The notes beneath the pieces are model-generated. The model saw nothing but the letters and a program-made list of their open reading frames with translations, had not been told where the DNA came from and did not search any database. The translations under genes were made by a program, and so were the position numbers. DNA of 64,000 nt from CAZDET01 sp964504335 (lineage in GTDB: Bacteria > Bacteroidota > Bacteroidia > Chitinophagales > Saprospiraceae): positions 62,001 to 126,000 of the forward strand of contig CAZDET010000003.1 of the NCBI GenBank assembly GCA_964504335.1. The letters are read 5' to 3'. This document shows, one piece after another, positions 27,020 through 35,112 of this stretch. Each line of letters starts with the position of its first letter. Within the stretch, counting starts at the first letter, position 1.

Positions 27020-27631
27020 ATGATGCGGCCATTTCAACTCGTACTGTTTTTGGGACTGTGTGTGGTAGGAATAATTAGCTGTGCTGAATCCAATCAGGAA
27101 ATCAGCAACGGAGAGCGAATCGACGACACTTTCGAACTCACTCCCATACCCGACACCGACCTCGATTATGCCATAGCCAAAGATGCGCTTGGAGCCATTG
27201 CGGCGGAAGGGGCCGTTCGCAACGGAGTGAAAAACGGCACCTGGCTGTACTACAGTGGCGACGAACTACCGGTCAAATCGGTTTCGTACGTAAACGGCTA
27301 CTACCACGGCCCCTACCTCGAATTCAACGATCAGGGGACGATCAAGCTGGCCGCCCATTATCGCAACAACAAATTGCACGGCCCCTGGGCCTCCTATCGA
27401 TTCAGCAGACCCACCGTTAGCGCCAATTACAAAGACGGCGAACTGGACGGTTTATACGTCGAATTCGACCCACGCGACGGTTCGCTCAAGCGCGAAACCA
27501 CCTTCAAAGAAGGGCTTCGGGACGGGTTTGTCCGATACTACAACAAAGAAGGAGAAGTAACTGCCGAATACGAGTTCCGCAACGATGAGCAGGTAGGCAC
27601 CAGCCTCGATTCGCTGGAAACTGCCAACTAG
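27020..27631 (+). CDS. Lipoprotein with MORN/YwqK-type repeats
   Basis: A 203-residue lipoprotein. The in-frame upstream extension is not used: a signal peptide begins at the tandem ATGs (27020 and 27023) and ends in VVGIISC. The mature part has about five MORN-variant strands of the G-x-W/Y-x-x-Y type (NGTWLYYS, HGPYLEFND, HGPWASYRF, DGLYVEFDP, DGFVRYYNKEG). Such YwqK-like proteins are often labelled antitoxins by automated pipelines, but no toxin partner is present, and I would not use that name. Likely a periplasmic or outer-membrane protein of unknown role. Confidence 0.75.
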   Translation: MMRPFQLVLFLGLCVVGIISCAESNQEISNGERIDDTFELTPIPDTDLDYAIAKDALGAIAAEGAVRNGVKNGTWLYYSGDELPVKSVSYVNGYYHGPYLEFNDQGTIKLAAHYRNNKLHGPWASYRFSRPTVSANYKDGELDGLYVEFDPRDGSLKRETTFKEGLRDGFVRYYNKEGEVTAEYEFRNDEQVGTSLDSLETAN

Positions 27632-27659
27632 GGAAACCGGCTGTCTGTTCGCATCAGTT

Positions 27660-27682
27660 GGCCTCCATACTCTTCGGAGGCC
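27660..27682 (+). terminator. Hairpin after the MORN-like lipoprotein gene
   Basis: GGCCTCC (27660-27666) and GGAGGCC (27676-27682) form a perfect 7-bp stem with a 9-nt loop, 29 nt past the stop. No T-run follows. Confidence 0.4.
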
Positions 27683-28090
27683 GCATAGCAATTTCGTTAT
27701 CGGATCGATAGTGCTCCGGGAAAAATGGGCGTGCTTTCATCGAAGCCTCCAAGGAGCCTCGATGACTGTTGTCAAGCAAGTACAACAGGCCGAATAGTTC
27801 TCTGATGCCGGCCATATATATTACATTTTCGCAACCCCCTATTGCATCGTTCGTCACTGAAAATACAGCTAGATAGGTGGGGGAGTTCGTTCTATATAAA
27901 GGTAAGACGGTTAAAAGGGACGGAGCGCCCGATGTGGTCTGGAATCAGAAATTAAACCGCTTGAAGCGCACTATTTCCCAACGAGGCGGTACGGAATCGT
28001 GCATTAGTAGAAAATCCTTGAAGCAGTTGCACCAGCATGTACAGACAATGCAGGCTTCATTGTCTGACACCAGTTAAAAGAGAGGCAATA
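27683..28090. other. Spacer without a recognised gene
   Basis: About 400 bp between the lipoprotein gene and the PAS-AraC regulator (transcribed toward each other). One 66-codon open frame (27877-28077) has no family features and no promoter-like sequence. I see no RNA gene or repeat here. Confidence 0.5.
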
Positions 28091-28843
28091 TTAAGCAACG
28101 GAACGCTCGTCAGAACGAACTTCCGTGTATTGTTTCGGGGTCATTCCCGTAACGTCCTTGAATACCTTGTAAAAGGTGGACTTGTTTTTGAATCCGCATT
28201 GCTGCGCAATGCCGAAGAACGTAAGGCTGTGGTGAGCTTCCTCGGCCAGGTACTCCTTGATTACCCGAATGCGATAACCATTGATGAAGGACTGGAAGTT
28301 TTGACCGCTGCAGTGGTTGATGACCTGACTTAAATACTTGGTATTGGTATCCAGGGCTTCGGCGAGCTGCCGCAGGCTCAGGTTGGGGTCCAGATACAGT
28401 TCCTCGCTTTCCAGAATGTACTTGATCCGGTCGTACAACTTGATCTCCTCCACCTCCTTCAAACTGCTCGACTGATACTTGCGATTGACCCGCATAAGCG
28501 GAATCTGCTCTTCGTGCACGACTTCGTTGCCGTCAACTTCAAAGGCTATGAAGTTAATCAACTCGTCTAGGTCATTAAAGATGGGGTGGATAACCAGCTT
28601 GCAGAGATAAACTTCTCCGTTTTTCCGGTAATTGGTGATTTCGTCCTTAAAAGATTTTAGCGTAGCTAACCCCTTTCTAAGACGCTCGACTGCAGCCGGC
28701 TCAGTAGCTGGACCTTGGAGAATTTGGCCGGGAGTATGACCGAAGGCTTCGTCTAACGTATATCCGGTAATGGAGGTGAAATCTTCATTTACCCACAGGA
28801 TCTTACGTTGCGCGTCAGTCAGAATGACAGCAACATGATACAT
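28091..28843 (-). CDS. PAS-domain AraC-family transcriptional regulator
   Basis: A 250-residue regulator. The PAS domain (about 1-105) opens with VILTDAQRKILWVNEDFTSITGY. It contains GHTPGQILQGPATEPAAVERLR (35-56, key part TPGQILQG) and NYRKNGEVYLCKL, close to the LOV pattern, but the photoactive Cys position is Gly39. A linker leads to an AraC-type double helix-turn-helix (about 150-245) with the GFKNKSTFYKVFKDVTGMTPKQY signature. It probably binds DNA in response to a small molecule, redox or flavin state (inference). Target genes are not evident; the divergent neighbour is the degenerate helicase gene. Confidence 0.85.
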   Translation of the reverse strand: MYHVAVILTDAQRKILWVNEDFTSITGYTLDEAFGHTPGQILQGPATEPAAVERLRKGLATLKSFKDEITNYRKNGEVYLCKLVIHPIFNDLDELINFIAFEVDGNEVVHEEQIPLMRVNRKYQSSSLKEVEEIKLYDRIKYILESEELYLDPNLSLRQLAEALDTNTKYLSQVINHCSGQNFQSFINGYRIRVIKEYLAEEAHHSLTFFGIAQQCGFKNKSTFYKVFKDVTGMTPKQYTEVRSDERSVA

Positions 28844-29164
28844 AATCCTTTAAATTGAAATGTTTAATGTTTGTTTCTACTTCAGAAACGCCTCCGGTTA
28901 CACTTTGTTTGCAGAAGCATTCTTAATTAGTTTTGCCAATCAAATTTACCAAATTTTTTTAGAACTTTCAAAAGTTATAAAATGCAGTACATACATGGAT
29001 TAATTTTGTGAATTAAATGCACGATACTCGGTGAGCAAGGAAATGCCTGCCACCGCCGGAAGCAAGCCGGATATAAAACCGAATATTTCTGCCATTTTGG
29101 TTTTGTTTAAGGCTGTTTTGGACTCGTATTCTCTTTTGCACCACGCTCAACGACCAATCGACCC
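28844..29164. other. Divergent promoter region of the PAS-AraC and helicase-like genes
   Basis: AT-rich 320-bp spacer. TAATTTTG (29001-29008, full TAnnTTTG match) faces the helicase-like gene, 157 nt from its start. A 67-codon open frame at 29031-29234 overlaps the true gene start and is not credible. Confidence 0.45.
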
Positions 29165-32100
29165 ATGGCAACTCCAGTTATACACGCCGCTTCTACCACT
29201 ACTCCGGCTTTCCGGGTGTTACTTTCAGATTTAATCGACTCCACCGACGGCTTGGATTGGTTTCGGTTGGCAGATCAGGGGTTGTATCTATCCCCTGGCA
29301 ATCCACTGCTCGAGCAGCTATTCGTACACCAACGCCACTATTGGCGTCAATTGGCAGAACCCTTTCTGTGGATGGAACTGATTCCACATCCCGACGCCGC
29401 CTTACCGCAAGTACTGGCTTTCCCTTTGCAACTGCAATGGAGCCAAGAGCCAATGGGCTGGCTACTCGATCGCCAGCGAGAGTGCCCTCCCCAGATGGTT
29501 CACCGAGCCGACCCCGAACCGGCACCCTGGCGGCAGTTGCGCTTCGATTGGCTTTCGGGAAATGCGCTTGCCCCGGGCCAATCGGGCACTTTTCTGCGCG
29601 ATTCCTACCAATTATCCGCCAATCGGCTCTACCTGCAAACGGGCCTGCGGGCCCTCCACTTTCCAACCGCCGTTTCCTGGAAATCTGCACTACCCCAATT
29701 TTCCGGCCTTTCCCTGCTTCCACTCGACCCCTACCAGCAGCGTGCAGCCGAATTAGTGGCGCAGCGTGGGAAATTGCAACTCAGTGGCAGCGGTAAATCC
29801 TACTGGTTGGCAGAACAACTCCTTCAGCGCCTGACTTGCGAACAGCCCACACTCGTGATCGGTCCCAACCTGGCTTCTCTGTACCAGCTGCGTGACCACC
29901 TCGCGCGCTTCGAACTCGATACCCTAAGCTTCCTGTACTCGGCCACGCATAGCGACCGCGAGCTCCTGATGCGCACGCTGCTTCGGGCACCGAAGAGCAG
30001 CAGCGATAAACCCTCCGACAATTACTCGGAATCCGTCGCCCGAGTGGCGGCCAACCTTCAAGCCGATTACCAGGCAGGACGCGGCCTAGCCTTTGGAGGT
30101 TACTCTCCACTCAACCTCATCAGCCTCTATCTGAGAGCTGCGGAAAGGACAAACTATTTAAGGCTCCATCAATCACTGAGCGGCGACGACTTTTCCTACG
30201 ACCCCGAAGAATATCGATTCCTGCTCGATCACCTGAGGCAAACCGCCCGACAGTTCGAACAGCTTCCCGACCGTCATCCGGCGCTGGAACAATTGCACGC
30301 AGGCATCTTTCTTCACAAGACGCAAGAAGAGAGCCAGGCCTTTATCTCCGACCACCTCCATCAACATCAAACTCGTTTCAAAGCACTCCGCGATCGCTAC
30401 TTACAGCTCTTTGCCCGATTTGAAGAACGCATGCTGGTTGCCTACCAACACCAATTCGCCCAGTACCGATCTCATTATCATCGACTCCTCGACCTTTTGG
30501 ATGAAGCGCGAACGGAGCTGAAGGGCGAGCGAGTTCTTCAAAGCCACCCGGTTAGCCTGCGGTTCTTGAGCCTGTTTGGCAAGGTACCCCGACAGGCGTT
30601 GCAGTGGCGCCGGGTATTGCGCCGGGAGTGGCGAGCCTTCAAGGAGTTCCACGAACAGGAAAAGGCATTCAGCACTTCCGCCTTCTCTTCGCCTCCCGTC
30701 ATCAGTCACCAGGTACTGGGCAAGCGGCTCCGGGAGCTGGACGCCGACCTGCGCGCCTGGCAGCGCCGGTGGCGGTCCCTTATCAAAGATGAAACCCTGC
30801 GGCTCAACGAAAAAACAATACCGGATTCTACCAACCTGCAGGAATCCGTCCGGCAATTGGAACGCGATCAGCAGGCAGCAATTGAAGCGATAAACGATAG
30901 CGGACTCTTCCAACTGCCCATCGAAACCAACAGCCTGACACTGTACCGGCAGCAGAAATCGATTGAACGCATCATCGACCAATTGGGGCACATCACCGAT
31001 TTGCTGAAGAATTTCGAGGTCTACTTTCAGTGGCAGCACCACTGGTTTGGCCTTCCGGCTCGCGTGCGCCGCCTCGCTACCGCCCTACTCTCCCACCCCA
31101 TCGACCAGTGGGAATCGCTGTTTAGTGCCTGGTATTTTTACCGCTGCCTGGAGTATTTCCACCAACCCCGGGAAACTACCGATACTCCCACAGCCCTGGC
31201 CACCTTCGATTCCGCCATTCCAATCCATCGGGCACAAGCCTTCGAACACCTGCGCAGTCATTGGCGAGGGGTGCAGCGTTCGGTGCAAAGCTCCTTGTTA
31301 CCCTGGATTCAGCAATCCGAAAACGCCCTACTACCGCTCGATCAGACCAACCCTCCGGATGCCCTAACCCGCGCCCTCCCCATTTGGCTGACTACGCCCG
31401 CAGGAGCGGAAGAAGTGCTCCAATCGGGTTTGCCGTTCCAGGCTTGCTACTTCGAAGACGCATCCGCTTTGCCCCATCCTCTCATCGACTGGGCCAACAG
31501 CACCTTACCCGAGTTCATTCAGTTGCTTCCTGCTTCGTTCGATGAGGACGCCTTTCAACTTGCTCACTTGCATCACCAGGGAGTACTTCGCCCGCTTTTG
31601 AGTGCCTCGCATGCGGAGTCGGCTCCACCTCTTCCCGCCATCGTTGGGGTAGATGGTCTGTTCGACGAAGAAACCGTAACAAATGAGGCGGAAGCGGTGG
31701 CCGTTGTGCAGGCGTTGAACGACGTGGAAATGAAAGCCAACCGCCGCTTTCCCCGCGTGGGCATCGTGTGCACGACGGTGGCTCAGCGCGCACTCATCCA
31801 GCGCTATCTGTGGCAGGTAAAAGTCAACAATGGTGGCGGCAAAGCCCGAATTGCTCAATTGGAACGCAACGGCCTGCAGGTGAGCTGGATCGGTGAGATC
31901 TGGGGCATGGAGTTCGATATTCTCTTTCTATCGGGTGTATTCGGACCCGTCAATACTAAAGGCCATCTGCCAGCCGATTTGGAGACCTACTGGTCGGAGA
32001 TACAACCGCTCCATCTCGTTCACCTGTTCCGAACCAATGCCCGGGAGGTGGTGGTGTTCAATTCTTTGCCCAACGACCAGCTCAACCAGCTCCTCTTAAC

Positions 32101-32563
32101 CGATGGATGCACAGCCGGCTTTCTGTGGGCAGCGTTGTTGCGATATCTCACCTCCTTTCAGGAAGAAGATCAAGATGGACGATCGGCGCTCCGGGCGGAG
32201 GTCCATCGCCGCTTGCAAATTCCCTCAATCCAACCACACCCACTCTATCAGGAATTGCACCGTCGCCTACGCCTTCATTACCCTTCCTGGGATTGGCAAC
32301 TCCAGCTATCCGAATCAAGCTTGCTCATTCCACTCGCCGCCATTCGATCAGACTGCCGGATAGCCCTGTTGCTAGACGGCTTCATCGGTACCCAGGCGGC
32401 ATTTAGTCCCGATTGGGAGCATCAGTCCCGACAGCACCTGGCACGACAGGGTTGGAAGCTCCTCGACACGCCAAGTACGGACTGGTGGCTCCATCCGGAA
32501 ATCGCCATCGACGCAATCGGACGCGCCCTCAAAAAGTTTGCCGAAGAGGCCTCATCGGAGTGA
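29165..32563 (+). CDS. Degenerate SF1 helicase-like protein with Vsr/DUF559-like C-terminus
   Basis: An 1132-residue protein not assigned to a named family. The order of motifs follows Upf1/Dna2-like SF1 helicases. These are a Q-motif-like LDPYQQRAAELV (near 188), a shortened P-loop LSGSGKS (206-212), TLVIGPN (motif Ia), FEDAS (763-767, where DEAS is usual), RVGIVCTTVAQRALI (864-878), WGMEFD (913-918, usual QGxExD) and HLFRTNAREVVVFNS (953-967, usual TRAR). A helical insert of about 450 residues lies between P-loop and motif II. The C-terminus (LLLDGFIG at 1068-1075 and STDWWLHPE at 1104-1112) matches the endonuclease-like tail of DUF3320/DUF4011 helicases, with Asp1071 kept. Catalytic residues are eroded, so activity is doubtful. 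It is a single gene with no defence partners nearby. Confidence 0.65.
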   Translation: MATPVIHAASTTTPAFRVLLSDLIDSTDGLDWFRLADQGLYLSPGNPLLEQLFVHQRHYWRQLAEPFLWMELIPHPDAALPQVLAFPLQLQWSQEPMGWLLDRQRECPPQMVHRADPEPAPWRQLRFDWLSGNALAPGQSGTFLRDSYQLSANRLYLQTGLRALHFPTAVSWKSALPQFSGLSLLPLDPYQQRAAELVAQRGKLQLSGSGKSYWLAEQLLQRLTCEQPTLVIGPNLASLYQLRDHLARFELDTLSFLYSATHSDRELLMRTLLRAPKSSSDKPSDNYSESVARVAANLQADYQAGRGLAFGGYSPLNLISLYLRAAERTNYLRLHQSLSGDDFSYDPEEYRFLLDHLRQTARQFEQLPDRHPALEQLHAGIFLHKTQEESQAFISDHLHQHQTRFKALRDRYLQLFARFEERMLVAYQHQFAQYRSHYHRLLDLLDEARTELKGERVLQSHPVSLRFLSLFGKVPRQALQWRRVLRREWRAFKEFHEQEKAFSTSAFSSPPVISHQVLGKRLRELDADLRAWQRRWRSLIKDETLRLNEKTIPDSTNLQESVRQLERDQQAAIEAINDSGLFQLPIETNSLTLYRQQKSIERIIDQLGHITDLLKNFEVYFQWQHHWFGLPARVRRLATALLSHPIDQWESLFSAWYFYRCLEYFHQPRETTDTPTALATFDSAIPIHRAQAFEHLRSHWRGVQRSVQSSLLPWIQQSENALLPLDQTNPPDALTRALPIWLTTPAGAEEVLQSGLPFQACYFEDASALPHPLIDWANSTLPEFIQLLPASFDEDAFQLAHLHHQGVLRPLLSASHAESAPPLPAIVGVDGLFDEETVTNEAEAVAVVQALNDVEMKANRRFPRVGIVCTTVAQRALIQRYLWQVKVNNGGGKARIAQLERNGLQVSWIGEIWGMEFDILFLSGVFGPVNTKGHLPADLETYWSEIQPLHLVHLFRTNAREVVVFNSLPNDQLNQLLLTDGCTAGFLWAALLRYLTSFQEEDQDGRSALRAEVHRRLQIPSIQPHPLYQELHRRLRLHYPSWDWQLQLSESSLLIPLAAIRSDCRIALLLDGFIGTQAAFSPDWEHQSRQHLARQGWKLLDTPSTDWWLHPEIAIDAIGRALKKFAEEASSE

Positions 32564-32648
32564 ATTAACATTTTGTTAAGGAACAACTTGTACCAATTTC
32601 GGGGTAGTCCCGTTAGAACGACTATCAACTTCAAACGGAATAAACCCC

Positions 32649-34613
32649 ATGCACCTCTGGAAACGGACATCATTGGCAACGCTCCTGGTAGCCATCATTC
32701 TGCTGATGAGTATGACCAGCCGTCGTACCCTGTCTGCCTCCTCTTTGCTGCAGAGGGTCCTTCCCACTCCCGTTTATCAGTATTTGTTTCAACCCAGAGA
32801 TACCAGCCGGGCCACCACCGATCTGGATTTCTACTGGTGGTCCGGGGATTATCTGGAACGTTCTAACCGCCAGATGGCCCTCTGGCCGGAAGCTCCGTCC
32901 AGCTTGCTGCTCACCGAAGTAAAAGACCGCCAACGCATCCGCCAGCAATTACTCTTGCTCAGTAATCCGAACGAGCTACTACCCCTGCGCGAAAGCAAGC
33001 GCGTTCGACTGGTCGCTCTGTCGGAGTCCGACTACCAACTCGGCTGCCAGACCGTCCGGCGCTTCGCCCATTGCCAGCCGGTCCTATGGGAAGGAAAAAC
33101 GACGCTCTTAAACCTCACCTCCACAAGAGATACCCTGCCGGTCATTATTCTCATCAATGGAAACAACTCCCCCGCCTGGTGGCACCCGTTGCTGGCGTTG
33201 GCCGATCGTATCCCGATCGTGCTGCTTCACTTCGGCGATACGAATGATCTGCTTCCCGTCGATCGGCGGGTAGGCTTACTGCATTGTCCTGAAAATACTG
33301 CCCTGGCAACCGAAATGGGGCTGCAAGCTCTTTTCGGAGCCGTTGAAGTGAATAATAGCCTGACGTACGATATCAACCCTCATTTTGTCCGCGGAAGTGG
33401 CTTATTCCTCCGCCGGACGCGCCTGCAGTACGCACTGCCCGAAGAACTGGGAATGAATCGAACCCTGCTCGATTCCATTGCGCCCACCGTCGAGGCCGCG
33501 ATTGCCGAGCGGGGCATGCCCGGCTGCCAAATCCTGATTGCGAAGGAAGGACGTATTGTATACGAACGCAGTTTCGGGCATCACACCTACCAAAAGCAGC
33601 AGGCCGTTCATCCGAACGATTTGTATGATCTGGCCTCCATCACCAAGGCAGCCGCCACGACCCTCGCCGTTATGCGCCTGTATGAAATCGGTCAGATCCA
33701 GCTCGATCATACCGTTTCTGATTACCTGCCCGAATTCCGATATCGGGCGGCCGGCTCCATTCCAGTTCGCGACTTACTGGCGCACCATACCGGATTACAG
33801 GCCGACTTACCCGTTTTTAACTACATGATGCACTGGAAGGAAGTGCTGGATTCCCGCCTGTCTACGCAGCATTCCCTTCCCTTCGGTCCGGAACGCTTCC
33901 TCGCAGCAGGTTTGCCCGACCGGATCAAGGCCGATCTGTGTAACCTCGAACAAGAGCCCTTCGATGGCTATAACTACAGTGACGTCAATTTTGTACTGCT
34001 CCAAACGATCATCGAACGACTCAGCGGCCTGCCCCTGGATGTATTCCTGGAACAGACGATCTACCAGCCCCTTGGACTGCGCCGACTCACGTTTCAACCC
34101 CTGGAAAAAGTTCCGGAAGATTATATCGTGCCAACGGTTCGGTCCTCCAAATGGCGAGGAGGACTCCTGCGCGGCTACGTGCACGACGAAGGTGCCGCCT
34201 TACTCGGCGGTGTAGGGGGCCACGCCGGCTTGTTCAGCAATGCCGCCGATCTGGCCATCATTTTCCAACTGCTGCTCAATGGAGGGGAATACGGAGGACA
34301 ACGCTTTTTTCAACCGGAGACGGTAGCCCTGTTTACCGCCCCCAGTGGTCTCAACTACCGGGCCCTCGGCTTCGACCGGCTCTTTGGCGGCCATCCTGGC
34401 TTTCGCTCCATCGGCGCTTCCACCCGTACGTTTGGACATCTCGGCTTCACCGGCACCGCCGTGTGGGCCGACCCAGAAACCGATTTGATTTTCATTTTCC
34501 TGTCCAACCGCGTCTATCCCGAACTGAAAGAGACGGACGATCCCTTCATTGAGCAGCGGGTCCGGCAGGCCGTTCACTGGCAGGCGTATCGGAGTTTATT
34601 ACCCGAAGCGTAA
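32649..34613 (+). CDS. Serine beta-lactamase-fold protein, remnant of a NagZ fusion
   Basis: A 654-residue protein with an N-terminal signal/anchor (about 7-23). The class-C-like domain (from about 265) keeps Ser330-x-x-Lys333 (SITK), Tyr443-Ser-Asp (YSDVN) and HLGFTG (597-602) in place of KTG, so it is probably an active esterase or D-amino-acid peptidase. Residues 85-255 resemble the last domain of GH3 glycosidases, and the linker GSGLFLRRTRLQYALPEELG matches the junction of Bacteroidota NagZ-beta-lactamase fusions. The GH3 catalytic barrel is absent. The start is 85 bp after the helicase-like gene, so they may be cotranscribed. Confidence 0.8.
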   Translation: MHLWKRTSLATLLVAIILLMSMTSRRTLSASSLLQRVLPTPVYQYLFQPRDTSRATTDLDFYWWSGDYLERSNRQMALWPEAPSSLLLTEVKDRQRIRQQLLLLSNPNELLPLRESKRVRLVALSESDYQLGCQTVRRFAHCQPVLWEGKTTLLNLTSTRDTLPVIILINGNNSPAWWHPLLALADRIPIVLLHFGDTNDLLPVDRRVGLLHCPENTALATEMGLQALFGAVEVNNSLTYDINPHFVRGSGLFLRRTRLQYALPEELGMNRTLLDSIAPTVEAAIAERGMPGCQILIAKEGRIVYERSFGHHTYQKQQAVHPNDLYDLASITKAAATTLAVMRLYEIGQIQLDHTVSDYLPEFRYRAAGSIPVRDLLAHHTGLQADLPVFNYMMHWKEVLDSRLSTQHSLPFGPERFLAAGLPDRIKADLCNLEQEPFDGYNYSDVNFVLLQTIIERLSGLPLDVFLEQTIYQPLGLRRLTFQPLEKVPEDYIVPTVRSSKWRGGLLRGYVHDEGAALLGGVGGHAGLFSNAADLAIIFQLLLNGGEYGGQRFFQPETVALFTAPSGLNYRALGFDRLFGGHPGFRSIGASTRTFGHLGFTGTAVWADPETDLIFIFLSNRVYPELKETDDPFIEQRVRQAVHWQAYRSLLPEA

Positions 34614-34640
34614 TGGTTCGATTCGATCTAATCGAACACC

Positions 34641-34737
34641 TTCTTTGACAATTTTTGTGGTCGACACAAAACTGATGGCCTAAAAGGATTGAAGGCAGAG
34701 GATTTGTGTCGATATAACCACGAAAATTGTCAGAGAA
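34641..34737. repeat. Imperfect inverted repeat of a 30-bp motif
   Basis: The left arm (34641-34670) and right arm (34703-34737) are inverse copies: TCGACACAAA against TTTGTGTCGA, then GACAATTTTTGTGG against CCACGAAAATTGTC with a 5-nt insertion in the right arm. The outer 20-mer recurs once more at 47661-47680. It lies 28 bp after the beta-lactamase-fold gene. It may be the footprint of a small mobile element or a terminator. Confidence 0.6.
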
Positions 34738-35080
34738 CCATCGAACAATGTAGTCATCCAGATGGTGATACTCTGTTCCGCATAATTTCCGACAGTGATA
34801 AGATCAGGTACCGCCTCGGAAATCCTGGAATGCATACTTTGGATAGTAGTACCCAAGGATCTGTTCGAACATTCAGTTAAAACTAAACCAGTTGCCCGAA
34901 GCAGGTCTAAAGGATACGCGACGCCAGCGTCGGCCCAATCGTATTTCCGGGGCCATCGGAAGGTCGTCCTGGATGAGGGTATCCGTAATATCGCTGACTT
35001 CCCGTACGCGCCAGGGAGAAGTTGCTAGATTTGCAGAATCAACTGGTTGCCTAAAAAAGGTTACTGTCTCTTTTAATGAC
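34738..35080. other. Spacer without a recognised gene
   Basis: About 340 bp between the inverted repeat and the end of the first ABC permease gene. Open frames on both strands show no family features. A short stem (GCGACGCcaGCGTCGgC, about 34917-34933) is the only structure seen. Confidence 0.4.
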
Positions 35081-35112
35081 GAGGTCCTCACCACCTCACC
35101 TATTCACTCCGC
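35081..35112. repeat. Octamer-phased tract overlapping a stop codon
   Basis: Four 8-nt units; the last three each begin with CAC. The permease stop codon (35100-35102) lies inside the third unit, so the repeat includes the last coding bases. The 13-mer CTCACCACCTCAC (35087-35099) is identical to 11063-11075, which likewise abuts a stop codon. Confidence 0.6.

Noticed and set aside
27020..27631. MORN-like lipoprotein as a YwqK antitoxin of a toxin-antitoxin pair
   Set aside because: No adjacent toxin-like gene, and the protein has a lipoprotein signal; the antitoxin label on this family is not supported here.
27877..28077. 66-codon open frame in the 27.7-28.1 kb spacer
   Set aside because: No recognisable motif, no promoter-like box in front of it and unlike codon use; not reported as a gene.
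29031..29234. 67-codon open frame before the helicase-like gene
   Set aside because: It overlaps the well-supported start of the 1132-residue gene in another frame and has no family features.
32575..32589. TTAACA-TTT-TGTTAA after the helicase-like gene as a terminator
   Set aside because: The stem is six AT-rich pairs with a 3-nt loop and no T-run; too weak to call.
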